Source: Lingula anatina (Eukaryota > Brachiopoda > Lingulata > Lingulida > Lingulidae). From it: DNA of 64,000 nucleotides. A program made the translations under genes and the position numbers. The stretch covers positions 378,877 to 442,876 of the forward strand of contig NW_019774447.1 of NCBI RefSeq assembly GCF_001039355.2, written 5' to 3'. The notes under the pieces are model-generated. The model saw nothing but the letters and a program-made list of their open reading frames with translations. It was not told where the DNA came from and did not search any database. This document shows positions 22,585 through 34,252 of the stretch, piece by piece; the first letter of the stretch is position 1; each line of letters opens with the position of its first letter.

Positions 22585-22983
22585 NNNNNNNNNNNNNNNN
22601 NNNNNNNNNNNNNNNNNNNNNNNNNNNNNNNNNNNNNNNNNNNNNNNNNNNNNNNNNNNNNNNNNNNNNNNNNNNNNNNNNNNNNNNNNNNNNNNNNNNN
22701 NNNNNNNNNNNNNNNNNNNNNNNNNNNNNNNNNNNNNNNNNNNNNNNNNNNNNNNNNNNNNNNNNNNNNNNNNNNNNNNNNNNNNNNNNNNNNNNNNNNN
22801 NNNNNNNNNNNNNNNNNNNNNNNNNNNNNNNNNNNNNNNNNNNNNNNNNNNNNNNNNNNNNNNNNNNNNNNNNNNNNNNNNNNNNNNNNNNNNNNNNNNN
22901 NNNNNNNNNNNNNNNNNNNNNNNNNNNNNNNNNNNNNNNNNNNNNNNNNNNNNNNNNNNNNNNNNNNNNNNNNNNNNNNNNNN
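22585..22983. other. Assembly gap (399 N)
   Basis: Run of N. The reading frames crossing it are meaningless. Confidence 0.99.
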
Positions 22984-23150
22984 AGCGTGGTCCATTGGAG
23001 CCAACCTAACATTACACCATGGCCCGTTAGTGTACCCAATTGAAGCCAACCTAACATTACACCATGTTCCGTTAGTGTACCCAATTGAAGCTAATCTAAC
23101 ATTAGAACAACATGATCTATTTGTGTACCCGTGTTAGCCCACCTAATATA
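22984..23150. repeat. 45-bp tandem repeat bordering the gap, at least 3 copies
   Basis: CCAACCTAACATTACACCATG recurs at 23001 and 23046, with a variant at 23091 and a weak fourth near 23140. The array runs into the gap, so the gap probably exists because the array collapsed or could not be assembled. Confidence 0.85.
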
Positions 23151-23927
23151 ACCAGGACCAAACAGGCCACATCTTGGTGATGGTGAAAGAAGTGAAATAT
23201 TTCATCATTATTGATTATTCTTTTCTGGTTTTCTGATCAACACACCACAGCAACAGTACCAATATAACTCATCTTCCATATTCTATGTATAGTAATTGTA
23301 CAGTAATTGTATTATTTTTGGATCGAGTGACAGTAAATTTTAAAAAGTCCAACTTATTCAAAGCTCAGCTGTTATATTAGTTAAAAAGATTTTAAAAATT
23401 TGGACATTTTGCTCGTTTTAAAAGAAAGAAACATGGGATTCAATACGACAAAGAATTTAATAAGTGTCTTGCATTGTTTTAAAATTTTTAAAGAAAATAA
23501 AGGAATAATTAATCAAACTGAACCAAAAAGGTGAACTATAAATGAATTTAATAATTTCTTTTTATACTTAGCCAATGTGAATTAGAAAGCTTTTATTGTT
23601 TATAACCAAAAATTGTGGAATTAAGTGCCTCTTTATGTAAGTAATTATGACAGTTTTAAAGTATCTTTTGATACTTTTACAGGGAATTATTAAACTTGTT
23701 AGACAGCAAAGCTGTTAATAAAAAAACAAAAAAAACATTGCAATAATATTTTTTACAGTTAAATAATCTGATTTTGCTAATTGTGGAAAAGAACCTGCTT
23801 TTTAACTTTACATCAATAATTTCTGTAAGATATCAGGCAATCATTCTGATTTCCAAAAGAACCTTTTATTTAAACCAAACAAAGCTCTTTAGTAAAGAGA
23901 CAAATACTGTAACAATGTCTCTGTTTA
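23151..23927. other. AT-rich intergenic sequence; repeat fragments only
   Basis: Very AT-rich. GACAGCAAAGCTGTTAAT near 23702 is a diverged match to the pearl-like left end. No gene is supported. Confidence 0.4.
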
Positions 23928-24127
23928 AACAAGGCAGCAAAGCTGTCAAATGTACAGACAAAAAACAGAAAATAAAGATGCAAAATAGGTNAAAAACAGT
24001 TTTCCACTTATCGTGTTATCGGTAACAGTGCACGGCGACGACGGCGACGACAACAGCGACGACAGCGACGACAGACGCAGGTGATGGCTATATGTACAGA
24101 CACATCTGTGTCTGTACATAAAAAGGG
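23928..24127 (+). mobile_element. Compact copy of the Helentron/pearl-like element
   Basis: It starts AACAAGGCAGCAAAGCTGTC and has a GACGACGGCGACGACAACAG stretch. It ends in a hairpin with 12-bp arms, ATGTACAGACAC and GTGTCTGTACAT, then AAAAAGG. Both ends match the reverse complement of 8595-9948, but the central tandem array is missing. One N lies at 23991. Confidence 0.65.
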
Positions 24128-24549
24128 GTGGTGAGAAGTAAGGTACATTGATTATTAGAGAAACAAACATTCAAGGAAATCACAAAATGAGAAAATGTGA
24201 ATTCCAGTAATCAAAAGTCATATAATACACAGTTTTGATTGAATTGCAACATGTTACCACCCCTTACTTAGCCTAGTATACCATGGTAAAGAATGCAAAA
24301 TGTCCAATAAATTTCATCAAAATAATCTGATCATGGTGATTTTCAAATGCAGCCCCTCTTTTTGTCAAAAAAACTTAATTTATAAATAAAGTAAAACAAA
24401 AACAAGTTTGGCACTTATGAGGTGAACAAATGTGTCAGACAACAACAGCTATGTTCATTCACAATCCTTCCTGATACAAAAGTCAGATTATTGAAGAACA
24501 TAAAAAGATTTTTGCACCGTATACATGTACATGTACATGAAGCTACCAG

Positions 24550-24810
24550 TCAACCAACTTGTTGACTTTCAGCAGTTGCACATTTACTGGAACCACTGTC
24601 TGCTGGCCTCATGGCTGCTGCGGAAGATTTCTGCACCACAGTTTGTGATTGCTGTTGTTTATTTGTGCCCTGTGTGTCTAGCCTCTGTTGTTGTGACTGT
24701 CTCTGTTTGAGGACATGTTGGTACTGCTCTAAAGTTAACAATCTCCCAACTTGGTCTTGAAATTCATGCAGTCTTGGCAACACTATGGCGATATAACCAT
24801 CTGTATCAGG
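24550..24810 (-). CDS. ABITRAM: ABITRAM exon 5 with Gln-rich tail
   Basis: Acceptor ATCTTCCAG|CCTGATAC. It encodes PDTDGYIAIVLPRLHEFQDQ, then LLTLEQYQHVLKQRQSQQQ and a Gln/Ser/Ala-rich tail ending QQVG-stop. The first 40 residues align with the vertebrate C-terminus (STEGYIAVVLPKFEE, LLTQKQYEEVM). The tail beyond KQRQ has no counterpart that I know of. Confidence 0.92.
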   Translation of the reverse strand, partial: PDTDGYIAIVLPRLHEFQDQVGRLLTLEQYQHVLKQRQSQQQRLDTQGTNKQQQSQTVVQKSSAAAMRPADSGSSKCATAESQQVG

Positions 24811-27800
24811 CTGGAAGATAAAAGACAATGTGTTAGGTACTTAGACATTTATATAAATTAAAAGAATTCAGAGAAGGCAGGTGAGATTACAGTCACTCAA
24901 ATACTGACCATTAGAAGTAAACTGATTTCTTTGTGCTTCTGCACCAGGATTGCCTACCAAGGGTATTGCAATGTAAGGAACCCATGTACAGTATGTTCTA
25001 TAGTCCAATGTTGTTGTCATTGATCACACAGGGGGTGTGGCCATCATAAACATTGCAATATGTATCCCCAGAGAACTTTACAAAAACGGTTTTGTTGAAC
25101 ATACATATGGACAGCAGCTATCTTCCACATTCGCAATAAAAGAATCTGCTACTACATTGTACAGCATGTCTGCATATAAAAACAATACCAAAATTAACCA
25201 TCAAACAAGCCTATAGATTACTGGAAATATTTCACCTAGAATATAGGTCAAAGGTCAAATTCAAGGGCACCCTTGGATTCACAATAAAGGAACTATTCGA
25301 GTTCAAGAGTTAATATGAGTTAGTTTTGGAGATATATTAAGTGCATTGTAAAAAAGCATTTCACTTTAGAAGGTACATGTAGGTCAATGCATTCAGTGAG
25401 AGTATTGCAGAGTACTAGGAAGGATCAATCTACATGTACATGTATGTACCATCTACCAGTACACCATGTTGATAATTCTGTCAGTGCAATATTTGTGGTT
25501 CTACTGGACCATTGGACACAGTGCTTAACTCCCTTTAGCATCTTTTATCTATAACAGACCACCAGGCTACCGGCCTATTTTCATTGTTAACAGGTACAGT
25601 GTATGTACTGAGTACTAGGTACAGGTGGTCTAGATTGTGAAAATAGAGAATGAACTTAAATTGATGCAAGTATATTATATAAAAACTAACATGTACTCTC
25701 TACTCTCTTTTATTTTTGATAGTTTATATATAATTGAGCACTATACAGAAAATCTGTCAACACATGTCATGTGTACCTGAAGATGCGTTAAAATGTTTGA
25801 AATGAAAACAACAAACGTGGCATGCTCCAAAATTACCAAACTTTGGCACCTTTCCCACTATTCATACTATAAAATGGTTACAGAGCTATAACTGGAAATG
25901 GGGGGAGGGGGGGAGTGAGAAAGACCGAGCCTTTTGGCTTAGAAAGGTCTGCTCTGCATTAAACTTTGATGTAGGATCTATGCCATATCTCAAGTTAATA
26001 TGGGTCAATCAAAGGAGTAAAAATTTGCAATTTTTTCAGAAAAATACCTCCTTTTGAAACAGCTGGCTACATGCCAGTGCATGTTACAATGCTCATTTTG
26101 TTTTGGAATGTAAATGAAGACCTGAAGCTGCCAACTACAAGAAGCAGAATTTTCTAAGAAATTAAGATCTTGCAAAACAGCTGTTGGCAACTTACTTTAA
26201 TCTAACATCCCCAGCATATTATATCAGTGATATGGCTGTGGAATTCCCCTCCCCACTTTTACTGTGCCAACAAACACAAGGTTTGGAATGTCTAACAACA
26301 TCAGAACTACTGAAAATTCTTCTCTCCACCACTTCCTGCTCAAACATTATGTAACACACACACTCTGATATACTGTTCCTCATTCACAATAATTCAGTAA
26401 TGGCTTTCCTGCCAACCGGAGTCTATTAAAATTAAACTGAACTCCCTAGAGGTAATTTCCTAATGGATGTCAAGGCTACACTAGTGCTGTGATCTAAGCA
26501 AGGCTCCCTGCCTCGGGATAGCCTTGGAATAAGAAGTGCATGTGACCTGTTGCTCTGCCAAAGTTAAGACAGAATTGAAAAAAACTTTCAAGTGATGTCA
26601 AGTGCTTGGGGTTATATATCCTAAAACACATTTTATAACAAACTAATGAATGTGCATGGGGGTTGTGAAGTTACAGTTATGTATTCCAAGACACATATCC
26701 CAAAAACTACCATTTGTGTGTCTCTCTCCATTACGTGTGTGTGTGCATGCGCCCGCACATGTGCATGTATTTGTGTTTGTGTGTTTGTATGGGGGGGGGG
26801 GGGGGGGGGGCTATGAAGTGAGGTTACAAGTTTACCTCCAGAGGATGCATTTACAGGTGCCTTTAAAAAAGCTTCAAATAATGATAAAAGCTCTTGTTGT
26901 TAAGTATATCATGGATCTTTATATGAGAAAATAGAGTTCTAGTTTTTGTCTAATGCATTACAGCAATGAGTCAATGAACTAATGCTGGTAAATGCTTCCT
27001 TATGAATTGCTGAAATATTTGAGTGACAAAGGAGACTATCTTAAAGATTTTTATATTTTCAGTTACATATAAAACAGGCTTGGGTTTCCAGTAACACATA
27101 GAAACCACTTCCACTAGCTTCTTACACTGCTAAAATAAATTCCAGGTGCTAAGTCATAAACCAAATTAAACCCTAATTCTCGCAAAAATAGCTTTAAAAC
27201 AGCACTTTCTTCAAATTTGTGGTTGTAAATTAATCTATTTATTTATCCCTCCAATTCGTAAAAGTGCCATAAATGACATATTACTGCGGTCACATAACAT
27301 AATCATCACTCACTCTCCCACATTTGGATGTATAGCTGCATGCACAATATATTTATTGCATACTTATCCAAACGAGACTTACTGCTGAGGAATATTTATA
27401 GGACATAAAAGAAACCAGAGACATCTGTTCAAATATCATTTTTCTGGAAATTTTTGTGGCAAAGACTTGACTTTGAATGCATCTTTAAGGAGACAATGTT
27501 AAACAAGGCCTCAAAGCTGTCAAATGTACAGACAAAAAGCAAAAAATGAAGATGCAGAAAATTGGTCATTTTGTCAATTTTGATACAATAATAAATAATG
27601 CATATAACAGCACAGTCAATCCACGCTAAAATTGAATCATGCACAACAGGTACCATGGTCAATAAGATTACAGTTTCAGGACCATATGTGAGAGTTCAAA
27701 TTCACAGGAAATGTGTAAACAGGTGTTTTTGGCCAAGAGTTCATCTTCTTCCAGAAAAAAAAATCTTGTTGTATTACCTTCTGTGTCAGCAGGCCAGGAG

Positions 27801-29426
27801 TTCTGACCAGGTTCTCATTTATCTCCACCAGATGTCCTCGTATGCAGCTGTACAAGGTGTATGTGGATTGGTCAGAACATGTCACATGACACAAAGCAGA
27901 CAATTCTGTCAGCCACTGACCACCCTGAAGATGGAATATATGGAATTATTTGTTGGAGCATGTTGATTTCCTTTTTATTATCAATTTCATATTTTTTACA
28001 TAGGAGAATGCAATAATATTTTGTTTAAGATGCACATGCAGAGTGTATTACTTTCATAAAATGGACTTTGACAAACCAAAAAGCATTATTCAAATAAATA
28101 TATCCAGAAAACAATTACATTATCTGTGGTAATGTGTACGTTTTAAACTTGTAATACGTACCTTTTTCCCCTTCCCAGTCACCTTGTTGTCCATTCTATT
28201 TGTCTTCTTGTCCACCTGGAAGTTCACTGTGCAGACTGTCTTGTGCTGTGACAGGATAGGGTGACACCTGGCGACCGTCACCACACAAATCCTGCACACA
28301 AAATAAACATCACAACATTACCACTGTGCGATCCCTTGTAAATCATGAACAAATATGGTCATATCTTTAAAGTTGCATAGGAAATCAAATATTTGCCACT
28401 AAACCAAACCCAATGCCACTGAAAAGTTTTCAAACAGCATAACTTACTGAAGTACAAATAGGTGTCATCTGAAACTTCTCGAAAAAATTATATCTGAACA
28501 CATACTTTATTTTATTTCTTGGCTGAACAGGGGATCAACGTGCATGTTGACTTTATTTGAGTCATATGTTATAAAGAAACTATTAGAAGTGATTTATATG
28601 TGAATCGATGCTCACTTTCTATGTTACTATAAAGTATAATCTTCATGTGGTTTTCACCCAGTAAAGACATTAAAGGTATCATTTAGGGCTCATTCCCACT
28701 GACCACTGAAGCTATTGGTCTACATATATCAGTCCAAATCTGCGGGGACTCTCGCTGAATACAGTCACTTTAACAGATGAACACGCCTCCTCTTGTTTCC
28801 AATATATACCATACTTGTAATAAGATTTTTGTTCAGACCCAGAGTTGTGGCTATCTGTACACCTAGGTACATGTACATGTAGCATATTAATTGTTGGGGA
28901 AAAACATTTAGAATTTGTATACCTTTACCTATTTGAGTGTACCAGAACACACTGGTCTTCTCCAGGAACTTTCTTCACATCTAAATAAACCAGAAATATA
29001 CAAATAAACAGAGGAATACCCCAGTAATTCAATGGTGACTTAGTCACTGATATAGATATAATCAGAAATCCTAAAAGAAACAGCACCAGGGCTTGAAGCG
29101 ATGAGCTATTCAATTAACAGGGTTCAGGAAGCCGCAAGGAGATTACTAATAACAATGTTACTGACAACTACTGCATTGTGATCTTTGATTACTTCAATTT
29201 GAACTCAATAAGAAAAAAATGCAGCTCATTTTGGTTGACCATGCAGTGCCAGTGACATAGAAATCTGTGCATCTGTTCAATTACAGACTCGAAGTAAAGT
29301 ATAAGCTGCATTTCAGAGCGTACCAGGTTTGTATCTTGGAGTAAAATACCGCTCTACAACAGATGGGTGCTGGACTGTTCTTGTTTCAGCTTCAACCGGA
29401 GCCGCCGCACGTGTGTTGTCATCCAT
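24550..29426 (-). CDS. ABITRAM: ABITRAM homologue (actin-binding transcription modulator; whole gene, 5 exons)
   Basis: Joining 29426-29324, 28980-28929, 28291-28162, 27924-27778 and 24810-24550 on the minus strand gives 693 nt: 230 residues plus stop, all phases consistent. Conserved blocks match vertebrate ABITRAM/FAM206A/Simiate: VERYFTPRYKPDVK, CVLVHSNRICVVT, LCHVTCSDQSTYTLYSC, IRGHLVEINENL and DTDGYIAIVLP. In mammals the protein is a small nuclear-speckle and dendritic protein that binds actin and is linked to transcription; that role is known of the family and not shown here. The C-terminus is extended relative to the 181-residue human protein by a Gln/Ser/Thr-rich tail of about 55 residues. 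The start is the first ATG of exon 1. Its neighbours are NEK10 upstream (same strand) and the convergent GDF8/11 gene. Confidence 0.93.
26791..26810. repeat. Poly(G) run, 20 bases, in ABITRAM intron 4
   Basis: An uninterrupted G run after GT-rich sequence. Intron 4 (24811-27777) is otherwise AT-rich with no further exon seen. Confidence 0.95.
27480..27600 (+). repeat. Pearl-like family fragment in ABITRAM intron 4
   Basis: AACAAGGCCTCAAAGCTGTC followed by AAATGTACAGACAAAAAGC matches the left end of the 23928 and 8595-9948 elements. It continues TTTTGATACAATAATAAATA, also found near 51040. No 3' hairpin is seen, so it is truncated or a sister subfamily. Confidence 0.6.
27778..27924 (-). CDS. 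ABITRAM: ABITRAM exon 4
   Basis: 49 codons in phase 0. CATCTTCAG|GGTGGTCAG acceptor and CAGAAG|GTAATA donor. It encodes GGQWLTELSALCHVTCSDQ and SCIRGHLVEINENLV, the best conserved part of the family. Confidence 0.95.
28162..28291 (-). CDS. ABITRAM: ABITRAM exon 3
   Basis: TGTGCAG|GATTTG acceptor and AAAAAG|GTACGT donor. It encodes (R)ICVVTVARCHPILSQ to NKVTGKGKK, equivalent to vertebrate RICVITLAESHPVLQ to NKVSGKFKR. Confidence 0.93.
28929..28980 (-). CDS. ABITRAM: ABITRAM exon 2
   Basis: TTTATTTAG|ATGTGAAG acceptor and AATAG|GTAAAG donor. It encodes (D)VKKVPGEDQCVLVHSN(R), matching vertebrate DVKGKFCEDHCILQHSNR. Confidence 0.92.
29324..29426 (-). CDS. ABITRAM: ABITRAM exon 1
   Basis: It encodes MDDNTRAAAPVEAE to SVVERYFTPRYKP plus one base and ends at CCTG|GTACGC. 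Vertebrate orthologues have VDRYFTRWYKPD at the same place. The sequence around it is relatively GC-rich (CGCCGC), as expected near a promoter. Confidence 0.88.
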
Positions 29427-31069
29427 TTCCTCACTGTAAACAACATCCAGGCGGCGACACTATACGGCCAAAAACCAAGAGGAGCCGCCCCACTACAAGA
29501 AGAACGCTTAGTCCCTCGCTCATTAGTCCTTGTTGTTAAATGCAATTTGAGAAAAAATCTGTTTTATTTGGACGAATGTTTTTCTTATCTTTTCCCCTAT
29601 TTTTTACACAAAACGTTAAATATTTGCTTGCTAATTCTTGTCATAAAATACAATAAGAAAGGATGCGGTGGGAGGGGGTGGGGTATAAAAATGTAGACCC
29701 CTACTTTTCTACAAAAGCCTGGATCATACACTAGAATTACACAAACTTAAGTAATTCCTGTCTTTAAGCAGTGAACTTCCTGGTGTTTTCGCTCCTTTTC
29801 ACTATTCCCTTGCCTTTTTAAGAGAAGAGTAAGGTTTCTGCAATTCTAATTCTTTAAAAAATAATTTCAGTGTGTCTAATTACTCAAGAGGTAATTGAAG
29901 ATGAATAGGGCCTACCATTTTATATCCCAATGCCCAATGTACAAAACAGACCGAGACACCATTTTTTTTTATTGAAATCTTAACTCTAAAAGCTGAGACA
30001 AGGTCACCAAACAGTCAATTATGCCAAGTATTTACCAGTGCCAACGAAGATATTTAAGCCTCCCTCTCCAATTTTATGATAAAATCATTCAAGAAAACAA
30101 ATGAAGTGGTTGCTCTGCTTGGTATCTCTTAGCATATCCCTGAAAAATGTCAGTGTATGGCCCCACTGTTGTGAGAAGTGACTAGACAGCGGGACTAAAC
30201 ATGACCCATGGTCAAGAGTCTGTTTATATCTGTGTAACTGTGTTATTTACTTATCTATTTCTTTTTGTCATTGTAGTTCTCCCTTCCTTGTAAGTTTGAA
30301 CCGCTCCTTTTGTGTAACATATGATTGTATCCATATGCCTTTCGCTTTATGTTTATGGTAAATTTATAATCACACCAAGGTTTATCTCACCGCTTAGCTA
30401 GAATATTTTCTGAGAATTTTGATTTACAGCTGTTCATTATATAAAGATATATATTTTTTCATTCACAAACACGCAACACAATTAATGCACCGATTGTATT
30501 ACCGTTAGTATATTATATTGTAGAAAGTCATGATAATCTATGTACCAGTACAGAATAAATAAATTGAAATTGAAATTGAATTGAATATAACGTGCTGGAT
30601 TACTAAATACTTTGTCAAAAGAGGACTTTTGTAAGAGAACCTTTGCAAAAACAGGATCTAGTAAAAAAAATGTGATAATAAACTTTCTTCTGGAGGTACA
30701 CAAAATTTACTCTCAATAATAACAATACTGACAACAACAACCACAATATATATATATAATTTTTTATTTATTTAAAACGCACTACACATGCATCTCAGGG
30801 CTGTTTACGTATAAACTAAAACCACAAAGATTAAGTAAAAACTAATATAAAAGTAATAAAGACTGAAAATAATAAGTTAATCAAAATATTCTCTAAATAG
30901 AAAGGTTTTTAATTTCTTTTAAACTAAAACAAGAGACATCTAGAGAAAGATTCGATTTTTTAACATAATTAGACCATAAACTTGGTGCTGCAGTCTCAAA
31001 ACTCCCGTGACCGTACAGAGAACTGGTGTAATGTGAGGAGACGTGCATCTGAATTTTTAAAATCTGCTT
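29427..31069. other. Upstream flank of ABITRAM; intergenic
   Basis: Holds the presumed ABITRAM promoter (29427-29520 is locally GC-rich with GCGGCGAC and GAGGAGCCGCCCC). Beyond that the sequence is AT-rich with a short TTGAAATTGAAATTGAATTG repeat near 30562. No coding sequence is supported. Confidence 0.4.
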
Positions 31070-31900
31070 TCTGTAAATAAAATCATCGATTCTAATTTAT
31101 TTTTATTAAACATGCTATTCGTGATGTGGTTGAGAAAAGAAAATTCATTGCTGATGTGACAGGAACAGTGGTCCGCCAGGAACTGTAGTTCGTTCCCCAT
31201 TACTTTGTACAAGTAAAATTCGTCTCATATAGGCTACTACTGTAACCCCAATACTCCCACTAACCGTAACCTGTATTCAATCATATGGGACTACCATTCC
31301 TGTCACACCGAATGAAAGACGTGGATCTGTCATAATTAAAAATGTGAACTACTCTCGTAAGATTTTATGTGCGTCGTCCATTCCTATTTAACAGACAAAC
31401 CGCTACCTCGCTCTTGTAATTATTTTGTTAGTTTATTTTTACTGCAGTAAAGCGTGGATAAAATAGTTCAAAACGCCCTCACAGTGCCATTGTTTTTACG
31501 ACTTCAGCTGCTGGGGTTAGGTGAAGGGGCGAGGGGTGTCATTAATATACCCTTCCGTGAAATAGTCAGAAGAAATAATATATTATTCAGCCAGTGGAAT
31601 GTCGTATCCCACTCTCCCCTATTCTGCCGAACTAATTGCAGGTGAATATGTGCTCAAAACTCTTTTAAAAATCATTTTGTAACAGGGGCGATCAGATGCA
31701 GAGAAAAGTGTTGCAACTTTACTTCATTAGAAGTTTTAGTCTTTTCAATCGTTTTTTTTTATCTGGAAAAAAATCCTATAAATATAATGATATATTCTGT
31801 AACTTTTCTAAGCTGTGCATGGAAAATAGCGCTTTTTTTGCCGTTGCTCGACCGCCCACTGAAGCTTCCTATTCTAAGCGATGGATCATTCGGCTGATGT
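31070..31900 (+). repeat. Diverged duplicated segment, copy 1 (partner 33255-33780)
   Basis: ATGTGCGTCG, CCATTCCTATTTAACA, TTTTGTTAGTTTA, AAGCGTGGATAAAATAGTTC and GAAGTTTTAGTCTTTT occur in the same order near 33420-33590. Copies differ by substitutions and indels. It is either an old local duplication or an unrecognised element. Confidence 0.65.
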
Positions 31901-32139
31901 GTCTGTGATGCGCAGCCAGCTATGCAGGACAAATTGAACATATCTTAAACATACATGTATAAATAATTCCTTGAACAATTGCAATATAATTTTATTATAA
32001 TAATACTTTTGGAAGATGCTGTTTATTATAAAAAATATTGCTGGAATTTGACAACATGATAATTTAAAGCGTCTGTGCTAGAAAACCGGACAACATGTAT
32101 CTAACGTTATGTTGTCAAATTCCACGTCTTTTCTCGGTC

Positions 32140-32930
32140 AAGGTTTCCCCACGGTTTTTTTAGCACTGTAAAAGAAAAAACTTGTCTCTTACCTCCAGAA
32201 TGTAACAATACGTCTTGTGATTGACAGGGCGGGATCAAATTCATAAAATTTACTTCAATTTTGATGGAAGCTGTCATGTGCACGCGAGTTTGATTGACAG
32301 TTTTATGAACAAACGTCAATCACATTCATTACATTCTTCTCTCAGACCATGTAAAGCTCATACAAATCCCGGTTTCCAGTGAAAACCCGTTTTTTTTTTT
32401 TTTTTTTTTTTTTTATTATTATTATTATTATTTTTTTCTTTCTTTTTTTTTTTTTTTTGTGGCGCATTTGCACCCCCACCTTTAATAATTACATCTTTCT
32501 TTTCAGATAAATTTCATTACGTTACTATAATTTATTATCCTTATCGAATACTCTATACTTCCCCCGTGTCGAGTATCCCGGCGACTCCCTTCGCCACAAA
32601 AGATTTCATGTAATTATTAAACAGAGCAAAAATTGTCTCTCTTCTTCTGTAGTATTATAAAGACTTTTATACCCTGTGATTGACAAGGTGCCAATCAAAT
32701 CCAGTTAGCTTTGATAGAAGCTGTCAAGTAATAACAGTTTGATTGGCAGGTTATATAAACAAACGTCAATCACATTCAATACACTCTACTGTCAGACCAT
32801 GCAAAGCTCAAACTTTTACATCCTTTGATTGACAAGGTGCCAATCATATTCAGTTAGTTTTGATAGAGACTGTCAAATAATAACAGCTTGATTGACGGGT
32901 TATATAAACAAACGTCAATCATCACGCATT
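32140..32930. repeat. ~145-bp repeat, 3 copies, carrying TGATTGAC/GTCAATCA motif pairs
   Basis: Copies at about 32175-32350, 32670-32815 and 32815-32925 share the order TGATTGACA, TTTGAT(A/G)GAAGCTGTCA, TTGATTG(A/G)C(A/G)G, a TATAAAC-like stretch and AAACGTCAATCA. The first copy is separated by a poly(T)/ATT tract (about 32390-32458). Eight exact TGATTGAC or GTCAATCA octamers lie in 704 bp. Confidence 0.75.
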
Positions 32931-33143
32931 ATGATTATAGCTGAAAATGCCGAAAGAGAGCGCTAAAATCAGAAGTTAGGATAGTTCATTTGCAAAATAA
33001 AACATTTCAAAAAAATATATACATCCCATTTCCAAAACTAGTTCTCTTTCTAAACCCTTTCAGCGTGTCAAATATGACATAAAGATGACATTTTTTTTTC
33101 TGGATGCAGAGCATGTGACATTTCAAAATTAGTATAATTATAT

Positions 33144-33144
33144 A

Positions 33145-33191
<47 letters not shown>
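33144..33191. repeat. (GT)n microsatellite
   Basis: About 23 perfect GT units. Confidence 0.95.
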
Positions 33192-33195
<4 letters not shown>

Positions 33196-33254
33196 AAGAA
33201 GAAGAATTGGTTTTGCATTATGTCCGGAATTTACACAATTTTTACTGTTTAAGT

Positions 33255-33780
33255 CTTCTTTCCGCAAATAAAAAGATACATAAATAATTTAATAATAAAT
33301 AAAAACAATATAAAAGTTATTATTTCATCTTCATTAAATGTGTTGTGGTTGAGGTAAGTAGTTTAATTCTTGCGGGACTAAATATTAGGCCTACTGTGAA
33401 CAACTCCCTAGACATTTTCATGTGCGTCGACCATTCCTATTTAACAATCAAACGGCTGACTCACTCTTGTAAATATTTTGTTAGTTTACTTTATTGAAGT
33501 AAAGCGTGGATAAAATAGTTCAAAAAGCCTTCACAGTACCGTTGGGTTGCCGCTTTATTTCATTAAAAGTTTTAGTCTTTTTCATCCATCTTTTTACCTA
33601 GAAAGATTTAAACTTTTAAAATCTGTTTTCGTAATTCACTTTTTTTACCGATGCTTGACTGACCATCCATTTTACCCGAAAGATATAAATGTCAAATCTT
33701 TATTCTCATTTTTTTTCTGTCACTTATTCACTTGCTTTATTCGTGAAAAGTAAGGCTTCTGAATCTGGCCAGTAGGGAAG
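33255..33780 (+). repeat. Diverged duplicated segment, copy 2 (partner 31070-31900)
   Basis: Shares ATGTGCGTCGACCATTCC, AAAGCGTGGATAAAATAGTT and AAAAGTTTTAGTCTTT with copy 1. It is shorter because several internal blocks are missing. Confidence 0.65.
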
Positions 33781-34179
33781 ACCTGAGTTAGTTGACTTAG
33801 ACACCATTGGCCTTGTGGAGCCAAATGAGAAAAAGTTGGGGCAACAAAACTGGCTTTAGAACGAGTAAAAAGGACTTAACTACAGATGCAACGTCGTAGT
33901 TTTGCGAAAATAATGTCACATAGTTCACAATTTGAGAAAAAGAAAACGCACAAATGATGTCAGGTGCGGGAACTAGCCCCTTGGCGGCCAATTTAGCCTA
34001 TAGGTCGGGGCAAGCTGCATATACTTTAATAACGTAGCGATCCGTGTTAACCCCATGGATGTATTTTTACTCATTTTATTATCTTTAATTGATTTTGCTT
34101 AATTCGTAGTCCATATGAGGGGGTTATATTGATATCGATGTTTCCATACGTTTCTTTCAATATTCTGAATTTAATTTGT

Positions 34180-34252
34180 GTTGAAAAATCAAACCCACAA
34201 TCCTGGCTCTTACTTGCCGCGATTCAAGCGGTCCAACTAACCGTAGGAGCAT
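34180..34252 (-). repeat. tRNA-like segment, probably the head of a tRNA-derived SINE
   Basis: On the minus strand, CGGTTAGTTGGACCGC resembles an internal A box. About 45 bases on, GGGTTTGATTTTT resembles a decayed B box (consensus GGTTCGANTCC). Between them, AATCGCGGCAAGTAAGAGCC could form the anticodon arm. No aminoacyl stem is convincing, so this is a relic or SINE head, not a functional tRNA. Confidence 0.4.

Noticed and set aside
22486-23084. Open frames crossing the gap at 22585-22983 and the one at 57252-57427
   Set aside because: They consist mainly of N.
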